Positions 35,844 to 44,732 of a DNA stretch of 64,000 nucleotides are shown piece after piece. A program made the position numbers and the translations under genes. The stretch is from JBFGFX01 sp965232455 (GTDB lineage Bacteria > Pseudomonadota > Gammaproteobacteria > Steroidobacterales > Woeseiaceae). Location: assembly GCA_965232455.1 (NCBI GenBank), contig OZ246981.1:1922001-1986000 (forward strand), given 5' to 3'. The notes below the pieces were generated by a model, which saw only the letters and a program-made list of their open reading frames with translations, was not told where the DNA came from and made no database searches. The first letter of the stretch is position 1. Each line of letters starts with the position of its first letter.

Positions 35844-35927
35844 AAGGGGTCGAACCGCCATTTACCGGATTGTCCGACCCGAGTGCGCCGCCGCCGGCAG
35901 CCCGGCAGGAAAACAGCGGTTCGACCC
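35844..35927. repeat. REP-like inverted repeat upstream of map
   Basis: Arms GGGTCGAACCGC (35847-35858) and GCGGTTCGACCC (35916-35927) are perfect 12-bp inverted copies with a 57-base spacer. The left flank, ATAAGGGGTCG followed a few bases later by CATTTAC, matches the arms of the inverted repeat at 54947-55028 (ATAAGGGGTCG ... CATTTATC), so the two belong to one dispersed family. Lies in the rpsB-map divergent region. Confidence 0.55.
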
Positions 35928-35955
35928 GGGCATTCACGGCCCGGAATCATCGACT

Positions 35956-36723
35956 ATGCAAGTAACCATCAAAACCCCCGAGGAACAGGACAAAATGCGC
36001 GTCGCCGGCCGCCTGGCGGCCGACGTGCTCGATATGATCGGCGACTACGTCAAACCCGGAATCACGACGGCCGAGTTGGACCAGATCTGTCATCGCCACA
36101 TCACCGAGGTTCAGGGCGCCACGCCCGCGCCGCTGAACTACCGCGGCTTTCCGAAGTCGATCTGCACCTCCGTCAATCACGTTGTTTGCCACGGCATCCC
36201 GGGTCAGCGCGTCCTCAAATCCGGTGATACGGTCAACATCGACGTCACCGTCATCAAGGACGGCTTCCACGGCGACACCAGCCGTATGTTCTTTGTCGGC
36301 AAACCGAGCATTCAGGCGGAGCGCCTCGCCGCGGCGGCGTACGACGGCATGTGGCTCGGCATCGAGCAACTCGCGCCCGGCAAACACCTGGGCGACGTCG
36401 GCCAGGCCATACAGAAATTTGTTGAAAAACAAAGATTTTCGATCGTTCGTGAGTACTGTGGCCACGGCATCGGCCGCAATTTTCACGAGGATCCCCAGGT
36501 CCTGCACTACGGCGACCGCGGTACCGGTTTGAAGCTCCAGCCAGGGCTCACGCTGACCGTGGAACCCATGGTCAACGCCGGCAAGCGGCACGTGCGTCTG
36601 CTGCCGGACGGCTGGACCGTGGTCACCAAGGACCACAAGCTGTCGGCCCAGTGGGAACACACGGTTCTGGTGACGGACACCGGATACGAGGTGCTGACGC
36701 TCGGCGCCGACGACAGGAATTGA
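35956..36723 (+). CDS. map: Methionine aminopeptidase, type I
   Basis: Removes the N-terminal Met from nascent proteins. The 255-residue protein has the type I core: ICTSVNHVVCHGIPGQ (His in substrate site), VNIDVTVIKDGFHGDTSRMF with two metal Asp, YCGHGIGRNFHEDPQVLHY with metal and catalytic His, LTLTVEPMVNAG with metal Glu and AQWEHTVLVTDTGYEVLT with the last Glu. ATG at 35956; the open frame upstream is not conserved. Divergent from rpsB and followed by glnD. Confidence 0.97.
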   Translation: MQVTIKTPEEQDKMRVAGRLAADVLDMIGDYVKPGITTAELDQICHRHITEVQGATPAPLNYRGFPKSICTSVNHVVCHGIPGQRVLKSGDTVNIDVTVIKDGFHGDTSRMFFVGKPSIQAERLAAAAYDGMWLGIEQLAPGKHLGDVGQAIQKFVEKQRFSIVREYCGHGIGRNFHEDPQVLHYGDRGTGLKLQPGLTLTVEPMVNAGKRHVRLLPDGWTVVTKDHKLSAQWEHTVLVTDTGYEVLTLGADDRN

Positions 36724-36749
36724 AATTATAGAAATTGATATAAAAATCA

Positions 36750-39416
36750 ATGTCTAATGCCGTGCCAGGCGAACCCGCCCAAGACCCGGCACTGACCCTG
36801 CTGGAGGCGGAAATGCGCGGCGCCGCAAGCGCTGAACTCCGGTACCGTCAGGCGCTGGCGGCGGCGGACGCCAATATCGTCGAGCGCTTTCGGCGGGGCG
36901 AAAAAGTCGGCGATCTCGTGAGACTCAGGGCTGCCGTCGTGGATCGGCTACTCGTCTCGATCTGGCGGGAACATGCACTCGATCAACACGATCGAATCAG
37001 TCTGCTGGCCGTCGGCGGTTACGGCCGCGGCGAGCTGCACCCGTTCTCGGACGTCGACATCATGGTATTGCTGGAACGCGAGCCGCCGGCGGACGTCACC
37101 GAGTCCTTGTCGGGCTTCCTGACCGCGCTCTGGGACGTCGGACTCGATATCGGCCACAGCGTGCGCACGGCCGAGCAGTGCCGCGCGGAGGCGGCCAAAG
37201 ACCTGAGCGTCGTCACCACGCTCATGGAGGCGCGGCTGTTGTGCGGTCGGCCGGAGCAATTCGAGCTCACGCAGAACGCCGTTGCGCCAGAACAAATCTG
37301 GCCGTCCGACGAGTTCTTTGCTGCAAAACGCAAAGAGCAGATCGAGCGCCATCACCGTTACGACGACACCGCGTACAAGCTCGAACCCAACGTAAAAGGC
37401 AGTCCGGGCGGGCTGCGCGATATTCAGCTGGTCGGCTGGGTCGCAAAACGGCACTTCGGCGTATCCACCCTCGATGAACTCGTCGCCCACGATTTTTTGA
37501 CCGCCGGCCAACTCAAGCGCCTGCACGACGGTCAGGAGTTCCTGTGGCGCGTGCGCTTTGGCCTCCACGTTCTCACCGGGCGTAGGGAAGACCGGTTGCT
37601 GTTTGATCATCAAACCAATCTGGCTTCCCTGCTCGGCTACGAAGACGCCGCCTACACCCTGGCGGTCGAACAACTGATGCAGCGTTACTACCGGACCGTG
37701 ATGGATCTGAGCCGGCTCAACGAAATGCTCCTGCAGCTGTTCGAGGAAGCGATTCTCATGGATCCCGATGCCGCACCGGTGAGCTTGAACGCCCGCTTCC
37801 AGGTCAAGAACGGTTTCCTGCAAACCGCGGACAGCCAGGTCTTCCTGAACGACCCGTCGGCGCTCCTCGAACTATTCCTGCTACTGCAGCAGAACCCCGA
37901 TATCCGTGGTGTCAGTGCGTACACGGTTGGCGCCATCAAGCGCCACCTCTACCTGATTGACGAGGAGTTTCGTCAGAACCCTCGCAATCACCGGCTGTTC
38001 CTCGCGATTCTCCGCGCTCCCGAGGGCGTCACGCACGAACTGCGGCGTATGAACCTGTACGGCGTGTTGGGCCTTTACATCCCCGCCTTCGGGCGCATCG
38101 TCGGCCGCATGCAATACGATTTGTTCCACGCCTATACCGTGGACGAACATACCCTGTTTGTGGTCAGCAACCTGCGGCGATTCGCGTTGCGGCGATTCGA
38201 CCGTGAGTATCCTGACTGCAGCCGCATCATGCAGGCCTTGGAAAAACCCGAGATCGTCTATCTTGCCGGACTGTTTCACGACATTGCCAAGGGGCGCGGC
38301 GGCGATCATTCGGAACTCGGCGCCGTCGACGCCGAGGCATTTTGTCTCGAACACGGGATGGGCGCTTACGACGCACGCACGGTCGCATGGCTCGTAAGAC
38401 ATCACCTCGTCCTGTCCATGACGGCGCAAAAAAAAGACATCGGCGATCCGGAGGTCATCAACGAATTCGCCGGTGTCGTCGGCGATCAGAATCACCTCGA
38501 TTACCTTTATCTATTGACCGTAGCCGACGTTCGCGGCACGAACCCGAAGCTGTGGAATTCGTGGAAGTCCACGCTGTTCCACGATCTCTATACCTTGACC
38601 ACGCGCGCGTTACGCAGCGGCCTCGAAAATCCCATCGACCGCGATCAATTGATCCTCGAAAAGAAAAACGCGTCGCTTGAGCTGCTTACGGATCTCGACC
38701 TCAGCGACGATCGTATTGCGAAAATCTGGCAGCTGCTTACCGAAGATTATTTTCTTCGTTATCGCGCCGGAGAAATTGCATGGCATACCGAAGTGCTGGC
38801 CGATTCGGACCCGGATTCCGAATACGGTTTCGTCGATGTCCGGCAGCAATCGGACGGCGACAGAATCGAAGCGATCTTGTATACGCCTCGGCAAAAACGC
38901 ACGTTCGCGCTCACGACGGCGATGCTCGATGAACTCGGCATGACTATTGTCGACGCGCGCATAGTGCCGCTCGAGAACGAATTCAGTCTCGATACCTACA
39001 TTTTCATGGAAACCGACCGACGGATCGATCTGGACACGTCACGGATGAACAAGGTTCGTCGGGTGTTGACGCGCGTTCTGACCACGGTTGACGACCGTTC
39101 GATCGAGGTCACGCGACGCGCGCCCAGGCAAGTAAGAATGTTTTCGACCCGCACCAGCGTGCAATTCAACCAGGACGTTGCAAACAAGCGGACCGTTATG
39201 GAGATCGTTTCGGCCGACCGTCCGGGACTGCTGAGTACGGTCGGCCAGGTGTTTGTCGAACTGGACATCAACATCGAAACCGCAAAGATACTCACCATTG
39301 GTGAACGTGCCGAAGATGTGTTTTATATCGTCGATCAATACGGAGTACCATTGAACGAAACCCTCTGTGATTCGCTGCGCCGGCGTATCGTGGAACGTCT
39401 TGACGCAAAGAGCTGA
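36750..39416 (+). CDS. glnD: [Protein-PII] uridylyltransferase/uridylyl-removing enzyme
   Basis: Bifunctional nitrogen sensor that uridylylates PII proteins at low glutamine and removes UMP at high glutamine. The 888-residue protein has the nucleotidyltransferase motif AVGGYGRGELHPFSDVDIMV (~residues 87-106), LEPNVKGSPGGLRDIQLVGW, an HD hydrolase domain (LAGLFHDIAKGRGGDHSELG, ~505-525) and two C-terminal ACT domains (TDRRIDLDTS region and VMEIVSADRPGLLSTVGQVF). Starts 26 bases after map. The bases just before the start are unusually AT-rich and have no clear Shine-Dalgarno. Confidence 0.97.
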   Translation: MSNAVPGEPAQDPALTLLEAEMRGAASAELRYRQALAAADANIVERFRRGEKVGDLVRLRAAVVDRLLVSIWREHALDQHDRISLLAVGGYGRGELHPFSDVDIMVLLEREPPADVTESLSGFLTALWDVGLDIGHSVRTAEQCRAEAAKDLSVVTTLMEARLLCGRPEQFELTQNAVAPEQIWPSDEFFAAKRKEQIERHHRYDDTAYKLEPNVKGSPGGLRDIQLVGWVAKRHFGVSTLDELVAHDFLTAGQLKRLHDGQEFLWRVRFGLHVLTGRREDRLLFDHQTNLASLLGYEDAAYTLAVEQLMQRYYRTVMDLSRLNEMLLQLFEEAILMDPDAAPVSLNARFQVKNGFLQTADSQVFLNDPSALLELFLLLQQNPDIRGVSAYTVGAIKRHLYLIDEEFRQNPRNHRLFLAILRAPEGVTHELRRMNLYGVLGLYIPAFGRIVGRMQYDLFHAYTVDEHTLFVVSNLRRFALRRFDREYPDCSRIMQALEKPEIVYLAGLFHDIAKGRGGDHSELGAVDAEAFCLEHGMGAYDARTVAWLVRHHLVLSMTAQKKDIGDPEVINEFAGVVGDQNHLDYLYLLTVADVRGTNPKLWNSWKSTLFHDLYTLTTRALRSGLENPIDRDQLILEKKNASLELLTDLDLSDDRIAKIWQLLTEDYFLRYRAGEIAWHTEVLADSDPDSEYGFVDVRQQSDGDRIEAILYTPRQKRTFALTTAMLDELGMTIVDARIVPLENEFSLDTYIFMETDRRIDLDTSRMNKVRRVLTRVLTTVDDRSIEVTRRAPRQVRMFSTRTSVQFNQDVANKRTVMEIVSADRPGLLSTVGQVFVELDINIETAKILTIGERAEDVFYIVDQYGVPLNETLCDSLRRRIVERLDAKS

Positions 39417-39420
39417 ACAT

Positions 39421-40233
39421 ATGCAGGAAATCATCGACACCATAGAAACCGCTTTCGACGATCCGTCGGCAGTAGACGCCGCAACGTTGCGCGATTCGGT
39501 CGACGCAGTCATCGCTCGATTGGACGACGGCAGCATCCGGGTCGCGGAAAAGTCCGCAGACGGCTGGAAGGTCAATCAGTGGGCCAAAAAGGCGGTGCTC
39601 CTGAGTTTTCGTCTTTACGACAATGTGGTGATCGAGGGCGGTCACAGCCGTTTTTTCGACAAAGTGCCGCTCAAATACTCGTCCCACACAGGCGTCGACT
39701 TCGCCCGGGACGGCGTTCGCGTCGTTCCGGACGCCATCGTTCGACGCGGCGCATTCATCGCGCCGGACGTGGTGTTGATGCCGAGCTACGTCAACATCGG
39801 CGCCAACGTCGACAGCGGCACCCTGATCGATACCTGGGCGACCGTCGGCAGCTGCGCCCAAATCGGCAAGAACGTGCACATTTCCGGCGGCGTCGGCATC
39901 GGCGGCGTGCTCGAACCGATTCAGGGCAATCCAACCATCATCGAAGACGACTGCTTCATCGGAGCCCGCTCCGAAATCGTCGAAGGCGTCATCGTGGAGG
40001 AGGGGTCGGTCATCTCGATGGGGGTCTTTATCGGCCAGAGCACCAAGATTTACGATCGGAGAACGGCGGAAATCAGCTACGGCAGAGTGCCCGCCGGCTC
40101 CGTCGTCGTGTCGGGCAGCCTGCCGTCGGCGGACGGTAGCCATTCGCTGTATTGTGCCGTCATCGTCAAACAGGTCGACGCCAAAACCCGGGCAAAAACC
40201 GGCATTAACGAACTGCTGCGTCAGGCCGAATAG
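39421..40233 (+). CDS. dapD: Tetrahydrodipicolinate N-succinyltransferase
   Basis: Succinylates tetrahydrodipicolinate in the succinylase branch of lysine/diaminopimelate synthesis. The 270-residue protein has the N-terminal helical domain (MQEIIDTIETAFDDPS), GWKVNQWAKKAVLLSFRL, then hexapeptide repeats VVLMPSYVNIGANVDSGT, IDTWATVGSCAQIGKNVHIS and GGVGIGGVLEPIQGNP, ending with YCAVIVKQVDAKTRAKTGIN. ATG directly after the glnD stop. dapE, a later step, is at 46019. Confidence 0.97.
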   Translation: MQEIIDTIETAFDDPSAVDAATLRDSVDAVIARLDDGSIRVAEKSADGWKVNQWAKKAVLLSFRLYDNVVIEGGHSRFFDKVPLKYSSHTGVDFARDGVRVVPDAIVRRGAFIAPDVVLMPSYVNIGANVDSGTLIDTWATVGSCAQIGKNVHISGGVGIGGVLEPIQGNPTIIEDDCFIGARSEIVEGVIVEEGSVISMGVFIGQSTKIYDRRTAEISYGRVPAGSVVVSGSLPSADGSHSLYCAVIVKQVDAKTRAKTGINELLRQAE

Positions 40234-40248
40234 GGGGGTAAGTATCGA

Positions 40249-40608
40249 ATGACGACAACCGGACTCAAACTGTACGGGCTAAAAAGCTGCGACACCTGTC
40301 GTAAAGCCAGAAACTGGCTGGACGAAAACGGGGTCGCCCACGAATACCACGACGTACGCAACGACGGACTCGATGCTGACCTCCTGGAACGCTGGACCGA
40401 GCGGCTCGATTGGGAGAAATTCCTGAACAAGAAAAGCCTTACCTGGCGCAAGATCCCCGAAGTCGACAGAGCCGACATGGACCAGGCCAAGGCGATCGCG
40501 ACGATTCTGCAGTATCCGACGCTCGTAAAACGGCCGGTGCTGGAATGCGAGGAGTACATAGCCGTCGGATTCACACCGGACAACTACGAGAAGCTGTTCG
40601 CCCGATAG
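40249..40608 (+). CDS. yffB: ArsC/Spx-family protein YffB
   Basis: A 119-residue thioredoxin-fold protein of the arsenate reductase (ArsC)/Spx family, YffB group. It has the motif LYGLKSCDTCRKARNWL (CxxC near residue 15), SLTWRKIPEVDRADMDQAKA and YPTLVKRPVLECEEYIAVGFTPDNYEKL, all typical of YffB, which in E. coli neighbours dapE. Real arsenate reductase activity is unlikely for this subgroup; function unknown. Here dapD is 15 bases upstream and dapE has been separated from it by the pst genes. Confidence 0.9.
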   Translation: MTTTGLKLYGLKSCDTCRKARNWLDENGVAHEYHDVRNDGLDADLLERWTERLDWEKFLNKKSLTWRKIPEVDRADMDQAKAIATILQYPTLVKRPVLECEEYIAVGFTPDNYEKLFAR

Positions 40609-40704
40609 CGCCCTTCTGCCCGTATTGCGCTGGCCGCAGGATTTGGCGGCAATCACTCGCCAGGACGAGCGCCTACGCGGGTTTGGAGCACGAACCGGAT
40701 GTGT

Positions 40705-41634
40705 TCAGCCAATCCGCCCGGTGATGTAGTCTTCGGTCAGCTTGTGCTGCGGATTCGTGAATATGCGATTGGTTTCATCAACCTCGACCAGCAAACCCAG
40801 GTGATAATAAGCGACCCGTTGCGACACGCGCGCCGCCTGTTGCATCGAGTGAGTAACGATGACAATCGCGTAGTTCTCGGACAACTCGTCAATCAAATCT
40901 TCGATCCGGGCCGTGGCAATCGGATCCAGCGCCGAACAGGGTTCGTCCATCAGGATCACCTCAGGATCCACGGCGATTGTCCGTGCTATGCACAGACGCT
41001 GCTGTTGGCCGCCGGAGAGGCTCGTGCCCGGCTCGTCCAGCCGATCACGCACTTCTTTCAGAAGCCCGGCGCGATCCAGGCTGGTGTGCACGATATGATC
41101 CAATTCGGATCGATCCGCCGCCAATCCGTGAATGCGCGGACCGTAAGCCACGTTGTCATAGATGCTCTTCGGGAACGGGTTGGGTTTCTGAAACACCATA
41201 CCGACTCTGGCGCGCAACACGACCGGATCGAGTTTCTTGTGATAGATGTTCTTGCCGTCAAGCGTAATCTTTCCGGTAACCCGCGCCGATTCTATCGAGT
41301 CGTTCATACGATTCAGACAGCGTAGAAACGTCGACTTGCCGCAGCCCGACGGACCGATCAGGGCCAGCACCTCGTTGCGGCCGATCTCCAACGTCACGTT
41401 CTTTATCGCATGGTTTTCGCCGTAGTGGACGTTGACGTCTTCGGCGATCATGAACGCATTCTCGGCGCGTACGTTGCCGACCGTCTCACCTGACAGGCTG
41501 GATTCCTGCGTGACCGGCTCCGCCACTTCGCGAACCGGCGGATCGGGAGGAATTTCGGACGAACTGCTACTCTCGTCCGTGGCAAGCGGCGGCGCACGCA
41601 TCTTTTCGTCGTTAACTGATTCCAATTCATTCAT
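40705..41634 (-). CDS. pstB: Phosphate ABC transporter ATP-binding protein
   Basis: ATPase subunit of the high-affinity phosphate importer. Core from ~residue 60 (MIAEDVNVHYGENHAIKNV): Walker A LIGPSGCGKSTFLRCLNRMN, Q-loop MVFQKPNPFPKSIYDNVAYG, ABC signature SLSGGQQQRLCIARTIA, Walker B VILMDEPCSALDPIAT and switch His in VIVTHSMQQAARVS. It has an N-terminal extension of ~55-60 residues rich in Ser, Pro and Glu that most PstB proteins lack. ATG at 41634 chosen; an in-frame GTG at 41649 adds five residues. Last of the pstS-C-A-B set. Confidence 0.96.
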   Translation of the reverse strand: MNELESVNDEKMRAPPLATDESSSSSEIPPDPPVREVAEPVTQESSLSGETVGNVRAENAFMIAEDVNVHYGENHAIKNVTLEIGRNEVLALIGPSGCGKSTFLRCLNRMNDSIESARVTGKITLDGKNIYHKKLDPVVLRARVGMVFQKPNPFPKSIYDNVAYGPRIHGLAADRSELDHIVHTSLDRAGLLKEVRDRLDEPGTSLSGGQQQRLCIARTIAVDPEVILMDEPCSALDPIATARIEDLIDELSENYAIVIVTHSMQQAARVSQRVAYYHLGLLVEVDETNRIFTNPQHKLTEDYITGRIG

Positions 41635-41694
41635 TCCCGTGTGTCCCACTGACTTAGTCCCGTACCCCGGTATTCGTTCCCGACGTTCTTTCCA

Positions 41695-42981
41695 CTACCA
41701 CTGACGCTCCACGCGTTTTCGCATGATAACCGCCGCCAGGTTCATTAGCAGCAGAAAACCCAGCAGGACGATTATCGCAGCCGACGTCCTTTCGGCAAAC
41801 GCCCGTTCCGGACTGTCCGCCCACAGATAGATCTGTACGGGCAAGGCCGTTGCGGGGTCCGAGAAACTTGCCGGAACGTCGACGATAAACGCAACCATGC
41901 CGATCATCAGCAGCGGCGCCGACTCTCCCAGCGCCCGGCTCATGCCGATGATCGTGCCGGTGAGAATTCCCGGCATCGCCAGCGGCAGTACGTGATGCGT
42001 AACAACCTGCATCTTGGATGCGCCCAGACCGAACGCCGCTTCCCGGATCGACGGCGGCACGGCCTTGATCGCCGCCCTGGAGGCGATGATGATGACCGGC
42101 AGCGTGATCAGGGACAGTACCAGACCGCCGACGACCGGCGAAGACCGCGGCAGGCCCACCCAATTGATGAAAACGGCAAGGCCCAACAGGCCGAAAACGA
42201 TCGACGGCACCGCCGCCAGATTGTTTATGTTGACTTCGACGAGATCGGCCCATCGATTACGCGGCGCAAATTCTTCCAGATATATAGCTGCCGCTGTACC
42301 AAGCGGGAAGGAAATCAGAATCGTGACCAGCAGCATGTAAAACGATCCCATCAGCGCGCCGCGAATACCCGCCAGCTCCGGCTCCCTCGAATCGCCGTTG
42401 GTGAACAACGCCGAATTGAACCGCGTTTCGATCCGGCCGGCCTCCGTCAATTGGTCCACCCAGGCAATCTGCTTGTCCGAAATCGGCCGCTGCGCTTCGT
42501 CGACGTTGCGGTCGATATTGCCCTTGATGAGCATGTCCACGTCGGCGGCGGCCGGCACCGACATCGGGTGTACCGACCCGAGCAACTCCGGGTCCGCCTG
42601 CAGCGCGTCACGGACCATGTAACCCGCACCGATGCTGACGAGCCGGTTCAGTTCCCGGCGCTCGCGACGATCCGTCACCTCGGGAAACTCCTTGCGCAGC
42701 GCGTTGCGGACGACCGCGTCAAAATCGGCGTAGGCGAAATCGATCTCGCCATCCGGGGCCAGCACGTCCGCGGTGAACTCGATATCCAGCGTCAATTCGG
42801 TCTGCACGAAAGCCGACAGGCCCTGGGCCGCAAGCGTCGAGAAAAAGACGAACAGGAAGACGACGCCGACGCCCGTGGCGATGAACCCGAACATGCGGAA
42901 CAGCCACTCCTTGCGGCGACGCCGAGCGAGACTGGCGTGCACTTTGTCCAACGCCGACTTTTGGCCGGTGGAGGACGGCAT
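41695..42981 (-). CDS. pstA: Phosphate ABC transporter permease PstA
   Basis: Inner-membrane permease of the phosphate importer. The 428-residue protein has an N-terminal cytoplasmic stretch, one helix (FGFIATGVGVVFLFVFFSTL), a periplasmic insert of about 160 residues seen in Pseudomonas-type PstA, and a C-terminal MetI-like domain of six helices (LGTAAAIYLEEFAPRNRWA; EAAFGLGASKMQVVTHHVLP, the EAA loop; GMSRALGESAPLLMIG). ATG overlaps the pstC stop by one base (TGATG). 60 bases precede pstB. Confidence 0.95.
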   Translation of the reverse strand: MPSSTGQKSALDKVHASLARRRRKEWLFRMFGFIATGVGVVFLFVFFSTLAAQGLSAFVQTELTLDIEFTADVLAPDGEIDFAYADFDAVVRNALRKEFPEVTDRRERRELNRLVSIGAGYMVRDALQADPELLGSVHPMSVPAAADVDMLIKGNIDRNVDEAQRPISDKQIAWVDQLTEAGRIETRFNSALFTNGDSREPELAGIRGALMGSFYMLLVTILISFPLGTAAAIYLEEFAPRNRWADLVEVNINNLAAVPSIVFGLLGLAVFINWVGLPRSSPVVGGLVLSLITLPVIIIASRAAIKAVPPSIREAAFGLGASKMQVVTHHVLPLAMPGILTGTIIGMSRALGESAPLLMIGMVAFIVDVPASFSDPATALPVQIYLWADSPERAFAERTSAAIIVLLGFLLLMNLAAVIMRKRVERQW

Positions 42982-44369
42982 CAGTCGTATTCCTCTCGGT
43001 ATTTGCGCACTACGTGCAACCCGATCACGTTCAGCCCGAGCGTAACTACAAAAAGCACCAACCCCAGCGCAAACGCCGCCAGCGTCTTGGCGCTGTCGAA
43101 TTCCTGATCGCCTACGAGGAGCGTAACGATTTGCACCGTAACAGTGGTGACGGCCTCAAAGGGGTTGGCGGTGAGGTTTGCCGACAACCCGGCGGCCATG
43201 ACGACGATCATCGTTTCGCCGATCGCACGGGATACCGCCAGCAGGATGCCGCCGACGATTCCGGGTAACGCGGCGGGTAGGATAACCTGAGTCATGGCTT
43301 CCGATCGCGTTGCACCCAGCGCCAGAGCACCTTCGCGCATAGCCCTGGGTACCGCGCTTATTGCATCGTCGGACAGCGATGACACCAGTGGGATGATCAT
43401 GATCCCCATGACCAGACCGGCCGCAAGCGCGCTCTCCGAAGCGACGTCCAAACCGATCGACTCGCCGAAACCGCGAATCGCCGGCGCCATCGTCAGCGCC
43501 GCAAAAAAACCGTAGACGACGGTTGGGATGCCCGCGAGAACCTCGAGCAGCGGCTTCGCCACCGCGCGAACCCGCTTTGACGAGTACTCGGCGAGGTAAA
43601 TTGCGGTCATGAGCCCGACCGGCGCCGCAACGAACATCGCGATTGCGGTTATCAGAAGCGTGCCGGTGAACAGCGGCACGGCGCCGAAACTGCCCGAGGA
43701 GCCAACCTGGTCCGCACGAATCGCCGTCTGTGGGCTCCAATTCAGACCGAACAGGAATTCGGTGACCGGCACTTCGCGAAAGAACCGGATCGCCTCGAAT
43801 AAGACGGACATGACGATGCCGATGGTCGTCAGAATCGCGATGCTGGAGGCGGCGACGAGCAAACCCGTAATGACTTGCTCCACCCGGTTCCGCGCCCGGA
43901 AGTCCGTGGATATCCGGCGCCAGGCCGCAATCCCGCCCAGCGACGCTGCCCCGAGGCAGAAAACGGTCAACAGCTGTCGGCTCGTGCCGTAGTACTCGCG
44001 GTAGCGAATCGACGCATCCCGCAACACGCCATCCACCTCGCCGGAAACAACGTCGCCCGCCGCGAGGTTACGGATATTGTTCACGAGAAGATTGAGCTCG
44101 CCGGACGACATCGACTGCTGGGCGTCCGGCAGGCTCTTGACGATCAGGGCAACGATAACCCTCGGCTCGAGCACGACCCAGGCCAACAAAACGGCCATCG
44201 CGGGAAGTACGCAATACAACACCGCGAAATAGCCATGATAACCCGGCAACGAGTGGAGCTTTCGCACGCTTGCGGGGCCGCCCGCCACGGCCAGCGCGCG
44301 TTTCGAGGTCAAATAGTAGGCCGCGATCGCCATCCCCAGCAACAGCAGCACAAGCGTGGTTACCTGCAT
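42981..44369 (-). CDS. pstC: Phosphate ABC transporter permease PstC
   Basis: Second permease of the phosphate importer. The 462-residue protein has a first helix (VTTLVLLLLGMAIAAYYL), family string LHSLPGYHGYFAVLYCVLPA, a periplasmic region and the MetI domain (LFTGTLLITAIAMFVAAPVG; EGALALGATRSEAMTQVILP, EAA loop; VSRAIGETMIVVMAAGLS). The ATG at 44367-44369 begins where relatives begin, but the bases directly upstream belong to a foldback element (44370-44640) and no Shine-Dalgarno is visible, so its expression may be altered. Confidence 0.95.
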   Translation of the reverse strand: MQVTTLVLLLLGMAIAAYYLTSKRALAVAGGPASVRKLHSLPGYHGYFAVLYCVLPAMAVLLAWVVLEPRVIVALIVKSLPDAQQSMSSGELNLLVNNIRNLAAGDVVSGEVDGVLRDASIRYREYYGTSRQLLTVFCLGAASLGGIAAWRRISTDFRARNRVEQVITGLLVAASSIAILTTIGIVMSVLFEAIRFFREVPVTEFLFGLNWSPQTAIRADQVGSSGSFGAVPLFTGTLLITAIAMFVAAPVGLMTAIYLAEYSSKRVRAVAKPLLEVLAGIPTVVYGFFAALTMAPAIRGFGESIGLDVASESALAAGLVMGIMIIPLVSSLSDDAISAVPRAMREGALALGATRSEAMTQVILPAALPGIVGGILLAVSRAIGETMIVVMAAGLSANLTANPFEAVTTVTVQIVTLLVGDQEFDSAKTLAAFALGLVLFVVTLGLNVIGLHVVRKYREEYD

Positions 44370-44640
44370 CTAGGGCCTGTTAACACTATGCGAATAATCC
44401 CTGCCGGTGCTGTGTTGCCGTCCAGCAAGGCGGAAGAAGCGCCATGTAGTTGTTCTACTTAAGCGACTGACAACGCGGCTGGGCGGCAACACAGCGCCGG
44501 CCCTCCGGGTTGAGCCGCAAACGGCGCCAATCGGCGTTGCTCGTCGCTCATTTGGAATCACCAAACTACACTCCTCGCGCCTTGATTGGCGCCGTTTGCG
44601 GCTCAACAGCGATCATTCGCATAGTGTTAACAGGCCCTAG
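44370..44640. mobile_element. 271-bp foldback (MITE-like) element abutting pstC
   Basis: Terminal inverted repeats of 30 bp (44370-44399 and 44611-44640, one mismatch) begin and end with CTAG, which may be a target duplication. Inside are two consecutive hairpin arms: an imperfect ~24-bp pair (44403-44426 with 44480-44502) and a perfect 23-bp pair (44509-44531 with 44585-44607). The loops of the two arms resemble each other in inverted orientation (shared CAAGGCG, TGTAGTT, GCGAC, CAACGC), so the element looks like an inverted dimer and could fold as a three-way junction. It codes for nothing recognisable and lacks a transposase. It starts exactly at the base before the pstC ATG, separating pstC from pstS. 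Confidence 0.8.
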
Positions 44641-44732
44641 TATCATCCACGATCCGTCCGCCGGGCCCGGCATGACGCTCGTTCGTTTTCGGCTGCGGCG
44701 GCACGGAACAACCGCTCCGCAGATGCGTTTGT

